DNA of 64,000 bases from contig CAWEBF010000023.1 of NCBI GenBank assembly GCA_963807235.1, forward strand, positions 1-64,000, given 5' to 3'. The notes below the pieces were generated by a model. The model ran no database searches. It was given only the letters and a program-made list of their open reading frames with translations, and was not told the DNA's origin. Shown in pieces: positions 28,462-37,695 of the stretch; positions within the stretch are counted from its first letter, which is position 1; every line of letters begins with the position of its first letter. The position numbers and the translations under genes are program-made. This DNA is from CAWEBF01 sp963807235 (GTDB lineage: Bacteria; Acidobacteriota; Vicinamibacteria; Vicinamibacterales; UBA2999).

Positions 28462-29442
28462 TCATGGGACCTCTCGCCAGGATGCGTCCGGGTTGTAGAC
28501 CGTCATCTTTCGAGCGACGGCATCAGTCTGAGGGCCCAGGTCTCGTTCACGCACGATGCCGTCTTGATTGACGACGAACGTCATGATCCCGGTCGCGTCG
28601 TACTGAGCTGGCCAGGCGACGAGCGCGAATCCTCCAGACATGTCGCCCTTGACGACATAGTTCCTGGCTCCACCTGGTACCGCGGCTCCCTGGCGGGTCA
28701 GGATCTTGAAATAGTAACCACGAAGGGGCGTTGGCTTCGTGCGATCCGCGTTGAGCTGACGTCCTTCCTCCGCTGCCTGTGCCAACATGTCACCAAGTGG
28801 ACTCCGCTTCTGGCCGCGCGCGGTCGGCCAATACAGGCCGTTCTCTTTGCCGGGATCGCTCTGGAACTTCGTCGCGTGAACCCCTGCGGGCTTGCCGTCG
28901 TGTCCTTGTTCCGCGTAGCGCCGCTGCGCGGTGACGTAGGCACGGCTGCTCGCGATTGCGCTCATCTCGTTGCGTCCGATCCGCCGCGCCAGCACTTCTT
29001 CCTTGCCGGCGGCTGTGTCGAATCGCCATCCGTCCGCCCCCTTGACGAGCGGCACCGGGAAGGGCCACTCCTCGTTGCCGATGACGAGCGTCTTTCGGTT
29101 GGGCGCCGCATCCTCGAGATGCCACTGCTCGCCGACCGCGACAGTGAACACCCGCCGGTTCATACGAGCGGTCGCGGGATCGGATGACGCCGCCAGCTCC
29201 TTTCCTCCGGGGCCGAAGATCGGCAGCAGCGCGTCGGGGTTCCCGGTCTTGACGGCGTCGACAAGCGCCTTGACGGCGTCTTCAGGCGTCGCAAACGCGC
29301 GGTGCGTCGCGGTCTGTCCCCCGGCGGTCGCAGATGATGCGAGAAGCGCCAGCAATGCACCCGCGAACACTCGAGCGCTGAGGCTGCGGCGCACGGGGCC
29401 GAGATCGTCGCCCGATCGATTCATACCGATCGTCCTGGTCAT
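28462..29442 (-). CDS. DUF2950 family exported protein
   Basis: This 326-residue exported protein has a signal region (about 18-42, ending SSATAGGQ). The conserved features of DUF2950 are visible: FATPEDAVKALVDAVKTGN near the mature start, GADGWRFDTAAGKEEVLARR in the centre, and DMLAQAAEEG, GYYFKILTRQG and MTFVVNQDGIV towards the end. Its function is unknown. It follows the DUF3300 gene by 22 bases on the same strand; these two families are typically neighbours, so they probably work together in the envelope. The ATG at 29442 has an AGAGGG site upstream. Confidence 0.85.
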   Translation of the reverse strand: MTRTIGMNRSGDDLGPVRRSLSARVFAGALLALLASSATAGGQTATHRAFATPEDAVKALVDAVKTGNPDALLPIFGPGGKELAASSDPATARMNRRVFTVAVGEQWHLEDAAPNRKTLVIGNEEWPFPVPLVKGADGWRFDTAAGKEEVLARRIGRNEMSAIASSRAYVTAQRRYAEQGHDGKPAGVHATKFQSDPGKENGLYWPTARGQKRSPLGDMLAQAAEEGRQLNADRTKPTPLRGYYFKILTRQGAAVPGGARNYVVKGDMSGGFALVAWPAQYDATGIMTFVVNQDGIVRERDLGPQTDAVARKMTVYNPDASWREVP

Positions 29443-29464
29443 GTGTCGCCCTCTTTCGAAGCGC

Positions 29465-30676
29465 TCACCGGCGGCGGCCCCCGCCCCCGCCCCCGCGCGA
29501 GCGCGAGCTGCCTCGGCTCTGTTGTCCACGAGCACTGGTCGAGCGTTGTGATTGTCCGCTCGAATATCCCGAGAATGCGTCCGAGCCGCCGCTGGTCCGT
29601 TGAGGCGCTGCCTGACTTCTGCTTCCTTCGCCGTAACCGCGCGCTTCCGCACTTCCTGTGCGATCCGAACGTTGTGCCTGCGACGTCGCGCTCTGGGTCG
29701 AAGCGCCTTGTGCCTGGGCGCCCCGCTCCGCTCGTTGCGCCTGCGCCTCAGGTCGATTTTCCTGCCGCGTCTGTTGACGGTCCGTCCGCTGCTCCTGGGT
29801 CGTGCCAGTGCGCTCGGTCCGCTGCTCCGACCGGTTCTCCGCGCGATCGCCGCGGTCCTCGATGACGTCCTCGCGGTGGTCCATCCAGTCCTCGCGCGCG
29901 TCCTCGCGATGGTCGTAGTAGTCGTCCCAGGCATCGTTGTACATGTAGCCGCCGCCGTAGAATCCGTACGGACCGTAGTAGTAGCTGTTGTCCATCGCCG
30001 CGCCCATAGCAATCCCGGCCGTGAACCCGATGAGGCCGGCCGCGATCGCCTCGTCAGCGTCATCGTCTTCCTCGATGACGATCACCGACGTCGGAGCCTG
30101 GGTGTAGACCACCTCGGTGTTGTATACCGGGACATAGACGACCTGCGGATTGGTGGGCTCGATGACGATCACTTCCTGGCCAGTCGAGGTTTTCTTGGTT
30201 TCGACCTCCTGCTGTGGCGAACTCTTCAGAGTCCCGACGTTCTTCGCCTGCAGCCGCAGTTTCTGAATGCTGGCGAAGACCGCGCTGCGATCGGACGTGA
30301 ACGCCTGCCCCAGGACCTTCGTCCACGCGATCTGGTCCGCCATCCTCGCCACGACCTGAGGGAAGAGCACCAACGCCACGAAGCTCGCATCGAACCCGGC
30401 CTTGACCGCGGCGTCCTGAAGCTGCGTGCCTTTCAGCGTCTGGTTGGCCTTCAGCCACGTGTCGAGCTCCGTGATTTTCGCGGGGTCGGCCGCGCTCATC
30501 AGCATCTGGGCGAGCAGTGGATCTGGGTAGAGCGCAATCGGAGCGAGCAATTGGTCCAGCGTGCCTGTCGGTAGCGGTGCGGCCTGTGCGGCCTGCGCGC
30601 TCGCGGCGGCCTGGTCCTGCGGCGAACCGCACGCCACGAACAACACGACGGTTGCGGCAATCAAGCGTGTGGTCAT
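29465..30676 (-). CDS. DUF3300 family lipoprotein with low-complexity tail
   Basis: The product is a probable lipoprotein: the signal ends in LFVACGS with a lipobox cysteine at residue 16. The DUF3300 core follows (LDQLLAPIALYPDPLLAQML, QLQDAAVKAGFDASFVALVL, VVYVPVYNTEVVY). A glycine/tyrosine segment (YYYGPYGFYGGGYMYNDAWD) and a long charged tail rich in R, Q, E, S and G complete the 403 residues; the tail ends GGGGGGRRR. Such tails are variable in the family. It is the upstream gene of a two-gene unit with DUF2950. Its biological role is unknown; an envelope-stress function would be a guess. Confidence 0.85.
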   Translation of the reverse strand: MTTRLIAATVVLFVACGSPQDQAAASAQAAQAAPLPTGTLDQLLAPIALYPDPLLAQMLMSAADPAKITELDTWLKANQTLKGTQLQDAAVKAGFDASFVALVLFPQVVARMADQIAWTKVLGQAFTSDRSAVFASIQKLRLQAKNVGTLKSSPQQEVETKKTSTGQEVIVIEPTNPQVVYVPVYNTEVVYTQAPTSVIVIEEDDDADEAIAAGLIGFTAGIAMGAAMDNSYYYGPYGFYGGGYMYNDAWDDYYDHREDAREDWMDHREDVIEDRGDRAENRSEQRTERTGTTQEQRTDRQQTRQENRPEAQAQRAERGAQAQGASTQSATSQAQRSDRTGSAEARGYGEGSRSQAAPQRTSGGSDAFSGYSSGQSQRSTSARGQQSRGSSRSRGGGGGGRRR

Positions 30677-30938
30677 AGTCCGCCTTTCAGTCGCGCGCGA
30701 AGCAGCTCGTCGCCAGTTACTGCCGCTGGTAACGGAGTCACGAAATACCGTGGCACCGCCGATGTGATGGAGGCGGTTTCCGCGGAGATCCGTCGATCCG
30801 CCGATTCCTTCGGACTGCTGAGGCAGAGATCGTGCCGGCTTACGGTTTCGGGCCGCGTGGGCTCGAGGTTCGGGACTCGACGCGGCCAGCTGATCAGTGG
30901 GTCCAACTGGCGATGATCTGGTCCTCAGCTCGTGCCTT

Positions 30939-31497
30939 TCACGCCGGGTCCATGAATTCGGCCTCCCACAGGCCTTCGTAAGAAAGCACGCGTCCGAACA
31001 CGTCGGTGTCCAGGCGCGCGACGAACGGTTCGTTGTCGATCTGCGCGCGATATCGAAAGGTCTGCTCGCTCTCCCGCGTGTACGTCTGTTCCAGCGGCTC
31101 GAGCCGAAACTCTGGAAAGCGAAGCCAGGCACTCCGCACGGGAGCGCTCTCCCCAACCGCGAGCGCAAGGCGCCGGATCGGCAGCGTGTTGGTCGCAGGC
31201 GTGAACCCAAGGTCCACGTCCAACGCACCCGCCAGCTCGGGCGCCAGCACGCCGTCACGCATCCAGTGCCCTGTCCCGCTCGCAGTGAGCGAGAACCGAA
31301 CAGTGGCACCGCCCACGTCGCCCTCGATGAGTGCGGAGCGCGTACGCCATTCGGGGTCGCAGTCGATGCCGTAACGGAGCCTCGCGGCGACGCCGGCTTC
31401 TTCAATATCGAGCTCGCCGCTCAATCGCCAGCCGGTAGCCGGTACGGCCGGCGCGCGCTTCTTCGCGTCCTGGTACGTCGAGGCGGCGCCACCTCAT
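30939..31497 (-). CDS. Putative glycolipid-binding domain protein (DUF1089-like), frameshifted
   Basis: The sequence starts RWRRLDVPGREEAR, continues (after a frame change near 31455) with TGWRLSGELDIEEAG, and goes on with YGIDCDPEWRTRSA and GHWMRDGVLAPELAGALDVD to LSYEGLWEAEF. This is the layout of the putative glycolipid-binding family, about 185 residues, cytoplasmic and without signal peptide. The ATG shares bases with an ATG of the divergent glyoxalase-like gene (CATG at 31495-31498). The true start of that neighbour is probably at 31529, leaving only about 30 bases for two promoters. Confidence 0.7.
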
Positions 31498-31528
31498 GAG
31501 CGATGTAGTGGGGAAAGGCCGAAGAGTC

Positions 31529-32461
31529 ATGATGCTACCCTGGTGCGCACGATCCATGATCGCTCGAGCGTTGACATTCTTTCTTCTCGCGGCGCCGATT
31601 CTGCTGGGTGTCGGCAGCACCTTCGACGCCACCGCACAGCAGCCGGTAGCTCCCATTCGGCGAATCGACCACATCATGATCAGGGTCGATGACCCTGCGA
31701 CGCTCTATGGCTTCTTCACTGAAGTCCTTCGGCTTCCCGTGGCGTGGCCACTGATGAGCCCGCGCGATGGCGTCGCGACGGGAGGAGTCGGATTCGGCAA
31801 TGTGAACGTCGAGGCGATTCGGGTCCCTGGCCAGAAGACCCAACCCTCAGGAGCGCACCTACTCGGATTTGGATTCGAGCCCTCTGCCCTCGCCGAGTCC
31901 CTTGCCGAATTGGACCGAAGGGGTATCACACACGGGGATCCGCGACCTTTGATCGCCTCCGGACCGAACGGCTCGAAGAACACGCTGTGGACGAACGTGA
32001 CTCTGCGACAGTTCTCCGATGGTGAAGTTGCGGATGCGACGATACACGTCTTCCTCAGCGAGTACAGTCCGACGTACGTCAACGTCGAGGAACGTCGTGA
32101 ACGTCTGCGCCGGCAGTTGACAGAGAGCGGCGGCGGGCCTTTGGGCGTCGAAGCCGTGAAGGAAGTCGTCATCGGCGTCCGCGATCTCGACGCGGCCCGA
32201 CGTCTCTGGCAGAAGCTGCTGGATCCCACCCCGATATCCAGCCTGGGTTCGTGGCAGGTGGGCGACGGGCCCGCCATACGCCTCATCCAAGCTCGGGAGA
32301 ATTCGCCTCAGGGGTTCGTGATCGCCGTCGCATCGTTGCCGCGGGCGAAGGCCTTCCTTCGGGAGAATGGCTTACTCGGCGCCGATTCCGCCAGGGAGGC
32401 GACGATCGATCCGTCCAAGATCCATGACCTCAACATCCGGGTTGTGGAGACGGAGAGATAG
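31529..32461 (+). CDS. Exported glyoxalase/VOC-superfamily protein
   Basis: The protein carries a signal peptide (IARALTFFLLAAPILLGVGS, ending TAQQ) and then two vicinal-oxygen-chelate modules. The first begins RRIDHIMIRVDDPATLYGFF; the second is KEVVIGVRDLDAARRLWQKL. Candidate metal ligands are the His of DHIM and a later Glu, but the full set of four is not obvious, so enzymatic activity is uncertain. Most VOC proteins are cytoplasmic; an exported one is less common. ATG 31529 is chosen because GAAGAG precedes it; ATG 31496 and ATG 31556 are alternatives. Its stop and that of the DUF5655 gene are two bases apart (convergent). Confidence 0.75.
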   Translation: MMLPWCARSMIARALTFFLLAAPILLGVGSTFDATAQQPVAPIRRIDHIMIRVDDPATLYGFFTEVLRLPVAWPLMSPRDGVATGGVGFGNVNVEAIRVPGQKTQPSGAHLLGFGFEPSALAESLAELDRRGITHGDPRPLIASGPNGSKNTLWTNVTLRQFSDGEVADATIHVFLSEYSPTYVNVEERRERLRRQLTESGGGPLGVEAVKEVVIGVRDLDAARRLWQKLLDPTPISSLGSWQVGDGPAIRLIQARENSPQGFVIAVASLPRAKAFLRENGLLGADSAREATIDPSKIHDLNIRVVETER

Positions 32462-32463
32462 AT

Positions 32464-32937
32464 TCAAGAGGTCTTGGACTTCCGAGCCGTCTTGCCGCTG
32501 GTCGTCGCCTTCGCGGTCCGGGCCGCCAGCACCTCAGGGAACTCGTAGGCCTCGCGCAGCCACTCGGTGAGCGGCGGCTCCACCTCGTCGCGGTGCTGCA
32601 CGTGCACCAGGTTGGCGAACTTGTTCTTCGACTTCTTGTCGGCGCGGCGAACACGAGGATTCTTGAGCGCCCGACCCAGGAAGATGCACACCTCGAGCGC
32701 TTTGCGCTTGGGGCGGACGAAGACGTAGCAGGCCTCGCGGGAAAACATGATGCAGCTGCCCGAGGCGTAGATGCGCTGGTCGCCCAGTTCAGCGAGCGAC
32801 TCACGCAAGCGCTCCCAGGCATCGCGCAGGTCCTCGGAAAGATCCCCGGTCAGCGCCTTTTCGGTGGTGGTCCAGCAGTCGTGCGCCTCGCCGTCCTCGA
32901 TCCACGACTTGCAGTGATAGCACTCGTGTCCCGCCAT
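32464..32937 (-). CDS. DUF5655 domain protein with N-terminal zinc-binding motif
   Basis: The 157-residue cytoplasmic protein has an N-terminal cysteine/histidine cluster (ECYHCKSW and HDCW), probably a zinc site. A DUF5655-like domain follows, recognised by CYVFVRPKRKALEVCIFLGR and the pattern around NPRVRR. The tail is basic and rich in T, S and K. DUF5655 has no established function and is often found near nucleic-acid or transport genes. It diverges from a kinase gene with only 33 bases between start codons; a TAGGAT box lies 6 bases before its ATG. Confidence 0.75.
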   Translation of the reverse strand: MAGHECYHCKSWIEDGEAHDCWTTTEKALTGDLSEDLRDAWERLRESLAELGDQRIYASGSCIMFSREACYVFVRPKRKALEVCIFLGRALKNPRVRRADKKSKNKFANLVHVQHRDEVEPPLTEWLREAYEFPEVLAARTAKATTSGKTARKSKTS

Positions 32938-32943
32938 CGATAG

Positions 32944-32961
32944 ATCCTACATAGATAGAAT
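32944..32961. promoter_or_regulatory. Divergent -10 boxes for leaderless transcripts
   Basis: On the plus strand TAGAAT (32956-32961) ends 9 bases before the kinase ATG. On the minus strand TAGGAT (32949-32944) ends 6 bases before the DUF5655 ATG. With the usual 6-8 base distance from -10 to the start site, both mRNAs would have almost no leader. No good -35 boxes are seen. Confidence 0.45.
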
Positions 32962-32970
32962 AGCCGGGCC

Positions 32971-35455
32971 ATGACACTGACGCCCGGCACACGGCTGGGT
33001 CACTACGAGGTCGTGTCCACCCTCGGCGCAGGCGGCATGGGCGAGGTGTATCGCGCGCGCGACCCGCGCCTGGACCGCGACGTCGCCCTCAAGGTGCTCT
33101 CGGGAAATCTGGCCGGGGACGCTGCGGCCCTCGCGCGATTCGAGCGCGAGGCGATGAGCGTCGCCAGGCTCTCGCATCCGAACATCCTGTCCATCTTCGA
33201 GTTCGCTCGCGACGGCGCCACGGCGTTCGTGGTCACGGAGCTCGTCGAAGGGGAGACGCTGCGGGCGCGCCTTGCCGACAGCCCACTGACACCCCGGCGG
33301 GCCGTGGCGTACGCCCTGCAGATCGCGCGCGGCTTGGCGGCGGCCCATGCGCGCGGGCTGGTGCATCGCGATCTCAAGCCCGAGAACGTGATGATCACGC
33401 GCGACGACCAGGTGAAGATCCTCGACTTCGGGCTCGCCAAGCCGGTGGATGCGGGGGTCGCCGACGAGACCCGCGCCGCCACCTTGCTGACCAGCGCCGG
33501 CGTGGTGCTGGGCACCTTCGGATACATGGCGCCTGAACAGGTGCGCGGCGTGGCCGTGGATCACCGTGCGGACATGTTCGCGTTCGGGGCCGTCCTGTAC
33601 GAGATGCTCACCGGCCGGCGCGCCTTCGAGGGAGAGACCGCCGCCGACACCATGACGGCGGTCCTCACCAAGGATCCACCGGAACTGGACACCGCTCGGC
33701 TCGCGATTCCCGCGGGTCTCGACCGCATCGTCCGGCGCTGTCTCGAGAAGGCGCCCGACCTGCGCTTTCAATCGGCCAACGACCTGGCCTTCGCCCTGGA
33801 GACGCTGACCGCTGGCTCCGGCGCGTCATCGGCAGCGACCGCCGTGGCCGCGCCCTCGACCCGCCCGGCGCGCGGCCCCTGGCTGCCCTGGGCCGTTGCG
33901 GCTGCGGCACTTCTGGCAGCCGGCGCCTCCTGGGTCGGGCGAAGCGCCGCACCGGACGCCGAGGCGCGCTGGAGCTCGTTTACCCGCGTCTCCGAAGCCG
34001 CTGGCGAGGAGACATCACCCGCCTTGTCGCCAGACGGGACGACCGTCGCGTATTCGATGCGCGTGAACGGAAATTGGGACATCTACGCGCAGCGCGTCGG
34101 CGGGCGCAACGCGACGCCCATCGTGAACGACCCCGTGCGCCACGAACGCGGAGTGGCGTATTCGCCGGACGGATCGCTGATCGCCTTTCACGACTCGACC
34201 GCGACAGGAGGCATCTTCGTCGCGGGAGCGACCGGCGAAGCGGTTCGGCGCGTCACCGACAACGGCTTCGACCCCGCGTGGTTTCCCGACGGAAAGCGGA
34301 TCGCCTTTGCGACCGAAGAGATCAATGACCCAAGCTCACGCTACGGCGAGAGCCGCATCTGGGTCGTGGACCTGAGCGGCGGCACGCCCCGGAGGGTCAT
34401 GGAGACCGACGCGGTGCAGCCCTCATGGTCGCCGTCTGGCGAGCGCCTGGTCTACTGGCGGAACGTCGGGGGCCAACGCGACATCTACACTGTGGCGGCA
34501 GTTGGCGGCGAGCCGTCGTCCGTAACCACCGATGCCGCCGTGGACTGGTCACCGGTCTGGTCTCCGGACGGCCGCTTCATCTACTTCTCGAGCGACCGCG
34601 GCGTCTCGATGAACCTGTGGCGCGTCGCCGTGGATCAGTCGAGCGGCCGCGTGCTGGGCGCCCCCGAGCCGGTCACCGCGGGCGTTCAAGCGTCGGCCGG
34701 GCTGCCTCGGTTGTCGAGGGACGGCTCCAGGCTGGCGTTCAGGTCCCGCGTGGCGTCGGTCAATCCCGTGGCGATTCCGTTCGATCCAGTCGCGATGCGC
34801 GCGGGCGAACCCGTTCTGCTGGACGCGCAGAACAACATTCGCATCCCGAGCGGGATGTCGCCGGACGGCAAGCAGCTTGCCTATTACTCCATCGGCGAGC
34901 AGCAGGAGGACCTGTTCATCGGGCCGGTGGGCGGGCCCATGCGCCGCCTCACTGACGACTCCGGCCGCGATCGGATGCCGGATTTCGCTCCCGACGGCCT
35001 TCCTTGTCTTCTACTCGACCGGCGGCCTTGGGCCATCTAACGGCGTAGACGAGGCGGCCTCGAAAAGTAGCGGGACCGGCGACAGGCACTTTATATCAAT
35101 CTGTCTCCCCAAGCCTCGGGTTCCGTTTCCACTAATAAAAAAAACAGGGTTTCCACGGCGCCGCTCGCCCCCCCCCCCCCCCCCCCCCCCAAACTCCCCC
35201 CCCCCCCCCTGGCCCCGCCCCCTCCTCTCCCCCCCCCCTGTCCCGGACCGCCCGCCGCGGATCTCCCCCCCCCGCGGCCCCCCCGGCCGGCCCCCCCCAC
35301 CCCCCCCCCCCGTCACGCGGTCCCGCACGCCAATCCCCGTCCGGCTGCCCGGACCAGCGGGCGAGGAGTCGATCGTGATCAGCCCCGACAACCGGACCAT
35401 CTACTACGGCGCGATGCGCGTCGAAGCGGATATCTGGATCGTCGAGCGCAAATAG
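32971..35455 (+). CDS. Ser/Thr protein kinase with extracytoplasmic PD40 propeller; 3' part damaged
   Basis: This is a receptor-type kinase. Its cytoplasmic domain is complete (GAGGMGEVY, VALKVL, HRDLKPEN, LDFGLAK, YMAPEQV). A TM helix at about 310-328 (WLPWAVAAAALLAAGASWVG) leads to a PD40 propeller with repeats such as LSPDGTTVAYS, WSPDGRFIYFSS and MSPDGKQLAYYS. The frame is open to about 35000, then shifts, and a stretch of foreign-looking and poly-C sequence (35041-35330) follows. The family-like end ISPDNRTIYYGAMRVEADIW resumes in another frame and stops at 35455. The intact gene would be about 830 codons. PD40 domains probably sense an envelope ligand. Confidence 0.8.
35041..35330. other. 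Poly-C/low-complexity insertion inside the kinase gene, probable assembly artefact
   Basis: The stretch contains C-runs of 23 (35168-35190), 14 (35196-35209) and more, broken by single other bases, and a short AT-rich piece (35120-35150) unlike the surrounding DNA. Propeller coding sequence is present before and after it, but not within. Runs of G on the complementary strand are a known end-of-read artefact of two-colour sequencing. Confidence 0.75.
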
Positions 35456-35458
35456 CGT

Positions 35459-36142
35459 TCAGGCCACTGCGAGCCGTCGTGGCGGCGCCATCAGCTTCAC
35501 GAGGACCAGGCCGGCGACGAACCCGCCGATGTGGGCCATGTAGGCCACGCCGGCCGTCTCTGTCGTTGCCGTCACCGAACCAACGCCGTTGATCAGCTGG
35601 ATGACGATCCAGAAGCCCAGCACGACAATCGCCGGCACCTGCGTAACCCCGCCGCGCACCAGCACGCGCACGCGGTTGTGGGGAAACAGCAACAGGTAGC
35701 CACCAAGCACGCCGCTGATCGCGCCCGATGCGCCGACCGCTGGAATACCCGAACCAGGACCGAAGGCGATGTGCGCGAACGACGCGACGAGACCGCAGAC
35801 GAGGTAGAAGGCCAGGAACCGAGCCGCACCCATGACCTTCTCCAGGTTGTCGCCGAAGATCCACAGGTAGAGCATGTTGCCGCCGAGGTGCATCCAGCCG
35901 CCGTGGAGGAACATCGAGGTGAAGAGCGTGGACCAGAATGGCAGCGGGATCATCGGCGGCAGATCCTGTGCGGCCGAGTATTCCTGCGGCACCACGCCCC
36001 AGGCCTGGATGAACGACTGAAGCGCCGCCTCCGACGGCTGCGCCAACTCGACGAGAAACGCCACGACGTTCAGCGCGATGAGGCCGAACGTCACCACGGG
36101 CGGCGGACCGCCCTGCACTCTTTCATCGCCGATTGGAAACAT
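35459..36142 (-). CDS. Rhomboid-family intramembrane serine protease
   Basis: This 227-residue integral membrane protein cleaves substrates inside the membrane. The catalytic Ser139 lies in GASGAISG and the catalytic His204 in AYMAHIGGFVAG, the canonical dyad. GGWMHLGGNMLYLWIFGDN (81-99) is the family loop. Six hydrophobic helices can be counted. The N-terminal MFPIGDE is typical of bacterial stand-alone rhomboids. The gene is convergent with the kinase, with stop codons three bases apart. Substrates are unknown. Confidence 0.93.
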   Translation of the reverse strand: MFPIGDERVQGGPPPVVTFGLIALNVVAFLVELAQPSEAALQSFIQAWGVVPQEYSAAQDLPPMIPLPFWSTLFTSMFLHGGWMHLGGNMLYLWIFGDNLEKVMGAARFLAFYLVCGLVASFAHIAFGPGSGIPAVGASGAISGVLGGYLLLFPHNRVRVLVRGGVTQVPAIVVLGFWIVIQLINGVGSVTATTETAGVAYMAHIGGFVAGLVLVKLMAPPRRLAVA

Positions 36143-36216
36143 GCGCTGGCCCTCACCCGATTACCAAGCAATAGAGGTACCGGCCCGGGCGACGGAACAG
36201 CTGGCGCCGACTCGGT

Positions 36217-36835
36217 TCAATCGCTCGCGTTGCCCTTGAACTGGTCGGCCTCGTCGGCGAACAGCACGTTGAAGCTGGTCAGCGATCCGTAGCAGCCGCT
36301 CACATAGGCCTGCAGCTTCACCTTCACGTCGTCGGACAGGTCCGACGCGTTCACCTGCTGCTCGAGCGTGCGCAGGCGATTCCGCAGCATGACCACCTTG
36401 TGGAAGAAGGTCTCGATCGGCCAGCTCTTCTCTTGAAGGCCTGGGGTCGCCGGACGCAGCACCAGCGTGCCGCCCCGCCACTTCGGTGCGGGCGTCACCG
36501 TCGTGACGCCAGCCTCTTCACGGATGATGCGGCGCAACAGGCGCTCGAGGTCTGGCGAGGCATCTGGAAGCGTCATGGGTGGCGTGGTCCTTTCGTCCTC
36601 GCTCAGGTTGGGCGCGCTCGGGATCGGTGATAGCGCACGGGAAGGCCGCCGCGGCGGGCGCGTCAGCGCCGATGCGTGGACCGCCGCGGTAGTTGTGCTG
36701 GCTCTGGCAGTAGTCGCACGTGACTCGCAGGGGTCTGCCACCGTCATCGACGACGACGATCGTGTGTGTTCGATCGGTCTTGCAGGCCCGGCAGAAGTCC
36801 TCGATTGACCCGCCGGGTCGATGCACGCGATCCAT
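36217..36835 (-). CDS. Zinc-ribbon protein with helical C-terminal domain, frameshifted
   Basis: The first part (MDRVHRPGGSIEDF, then C15xxC18 and C40xxC43) is a small zinc ribbon. After a frame change near 36665 the sequence continues as PDLERLLRRIIREEAG, EKSWPIETFFHKVVMLRNRL and LQAYVSGCYGSLTSFNVLFA, a mainly helical domain of about 110 residues. I read them as one protein of about 205 residues, but two separate genes (the second starting at 36576) remain possible. No family or function is recognised. The ATG overlaps the upstream stop as TGATG, so translation is coupled to the small membrane protein. Confidence 0.55.
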
Positions 36836-37047
36836 CACCACCCGGCCCGCGTCGCGAACCACACGGCAGCGCCCAAGACAATGCCGACAACTGTCATGGA
36901 TGTCGTGGTAGTCGTGAAGTAGGGGTACACCATGAAGACCAGGCCGGCCACCACGTAGATCCAGCGCTGCTGCTTCTTGCCGTAGACGAACATCACGAAC
37001 CCGATGCCGCCAGGGATGAGCGACAGGAACAGCCAGGTCGCGTCCAC
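36835..37047 (-). CDS. Small two-helix membrane protein
   Basis: The 70-residue product has two or three hydrophobic stretches (ATWLFLSLIPGGIGFVMFVY, WIYVVAGLVFMVYPYF, MTVVGIVLGAAVWFATRA) separated by a basic turn GKKQQR, so it is a small inner-membrane protein. The family is not recognised. Its stop codon overlaps the start of the zinc-ribbon gene in TGATG, suggesting that the two products are made together. Confidence 0.7.
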   Translation of the reverse strand: MDATWLFLSLIPGGIGFVMFVYGKKQQRWIYVVAGLVFMVYPYFTTTTTSMTVVGIVLGAAVWFATRAGW

Positions 37048-37076
37048 GCCTCACACTGTAGCAGGGTGAGCGTGCG

Positions 37077-37673
37077 TCAACTCAGCAGGGTGCTGTAATC
37101 CTCGGGCGTGTCGATGTCGCGAAGGCAGCCGTCGTCGGGCGGCACCACGTTGACGATGCGCGATTCGTGACGCCGGATCACCGTCTTCGCGCCTCCATCG
37201 AGCGGCGCCTGGCGCAGCTCGTCGAAGAGCGATTTGTCGAACAGGACCGGGTGGCCGTGCGCGGTTCCGATGGCCGGACGGACGATCGGGGCGCGCGACC
37301 GGCGCCACTCGTCCACCACGGCCTCGACGGTGGCCGCGCTCAGCATCGGCACATCGACCAGCGTCATCAGCAGCGCCTCCGTGTCGGGGGTGACGGCCAC
37401 AGCCATGCCCGTCCACAGCGACGACAATTGCCCCCGGCCCGGGTCGGGGTTGCGGACCAGCCGCACCGAGCGCGGAAGCGCCGCCTCGCCAACCGCCTCG
37501 ACAATCTGGTCGTGCGCCGAGCCGGTTACGACCACCACCGGGTCCACGCCCGCGTCGGTGAATGCCCGGCTAATCCGCACCACGAACGGCCGGCCGTCCG
37601 GCGCCGCCAGCAGCGCCTTTGGCGTCCCCATCCGGGTCGATTCCCCCGCGGCCAGCACGACGGCGACGACCAC
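37077..37673 (-). CDS. MobA-like nucleotidyltransferase
   Basis: The 198-residue cytoplasmic enzyme has the NTP-transferase signature LAAGESTRMGTPKALL at its start, RNPDPGRGQLSSLWTG, the metal-binding VDVPMLSAATVEAV and GTAHGHPVLFDKSLF. This combination fits the MobA-like/MocA group that transfers CMP or GMP onto molybdopterin, or related sugar-type transferases. GTG at 37673 is chosen because the domain starts directly there; a TTG at 37694 is an alternative. Molybdopterin-synthase genes (moaE, moaD) lie 7 kb away, so a cofactor role is possible, not shown. Confidence 0.8.
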   Translation of the reverse strand: MVVAVVLAAGESTRMGTPKALLAAPDGRPFVVRISRAFTDAGVDPVVVVTGSAHDQIVEAVGEAALPRSVRLVRNPDPGRGQLSSLWTGMAVAVTPDTEALLMTLVDVPMLSAATVEAVVDEWRRSRAPIVRPAIGTAHGHPVLFDKSLFDELRQAPLDGGAKTVIRRHESRIVNVVPPDDGCLRDIDTPEDYSTLLS

Positions 37674-37695
37674 TCGGCCGAATGTTAGTGCCAAC

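Noticed and set aside
29552..30574. 340-codon plus-strand frame opposite DUF3300
   Set aside because: Shadow of the low-complexity and DUF3300 coding sequence on the other strand.
35091..35400. Gly- or Pro-rich open frames in the poly-C stretch
   Set aside because: They result from homopolymer runs in a probable assembly artefact and carry no protein signal.
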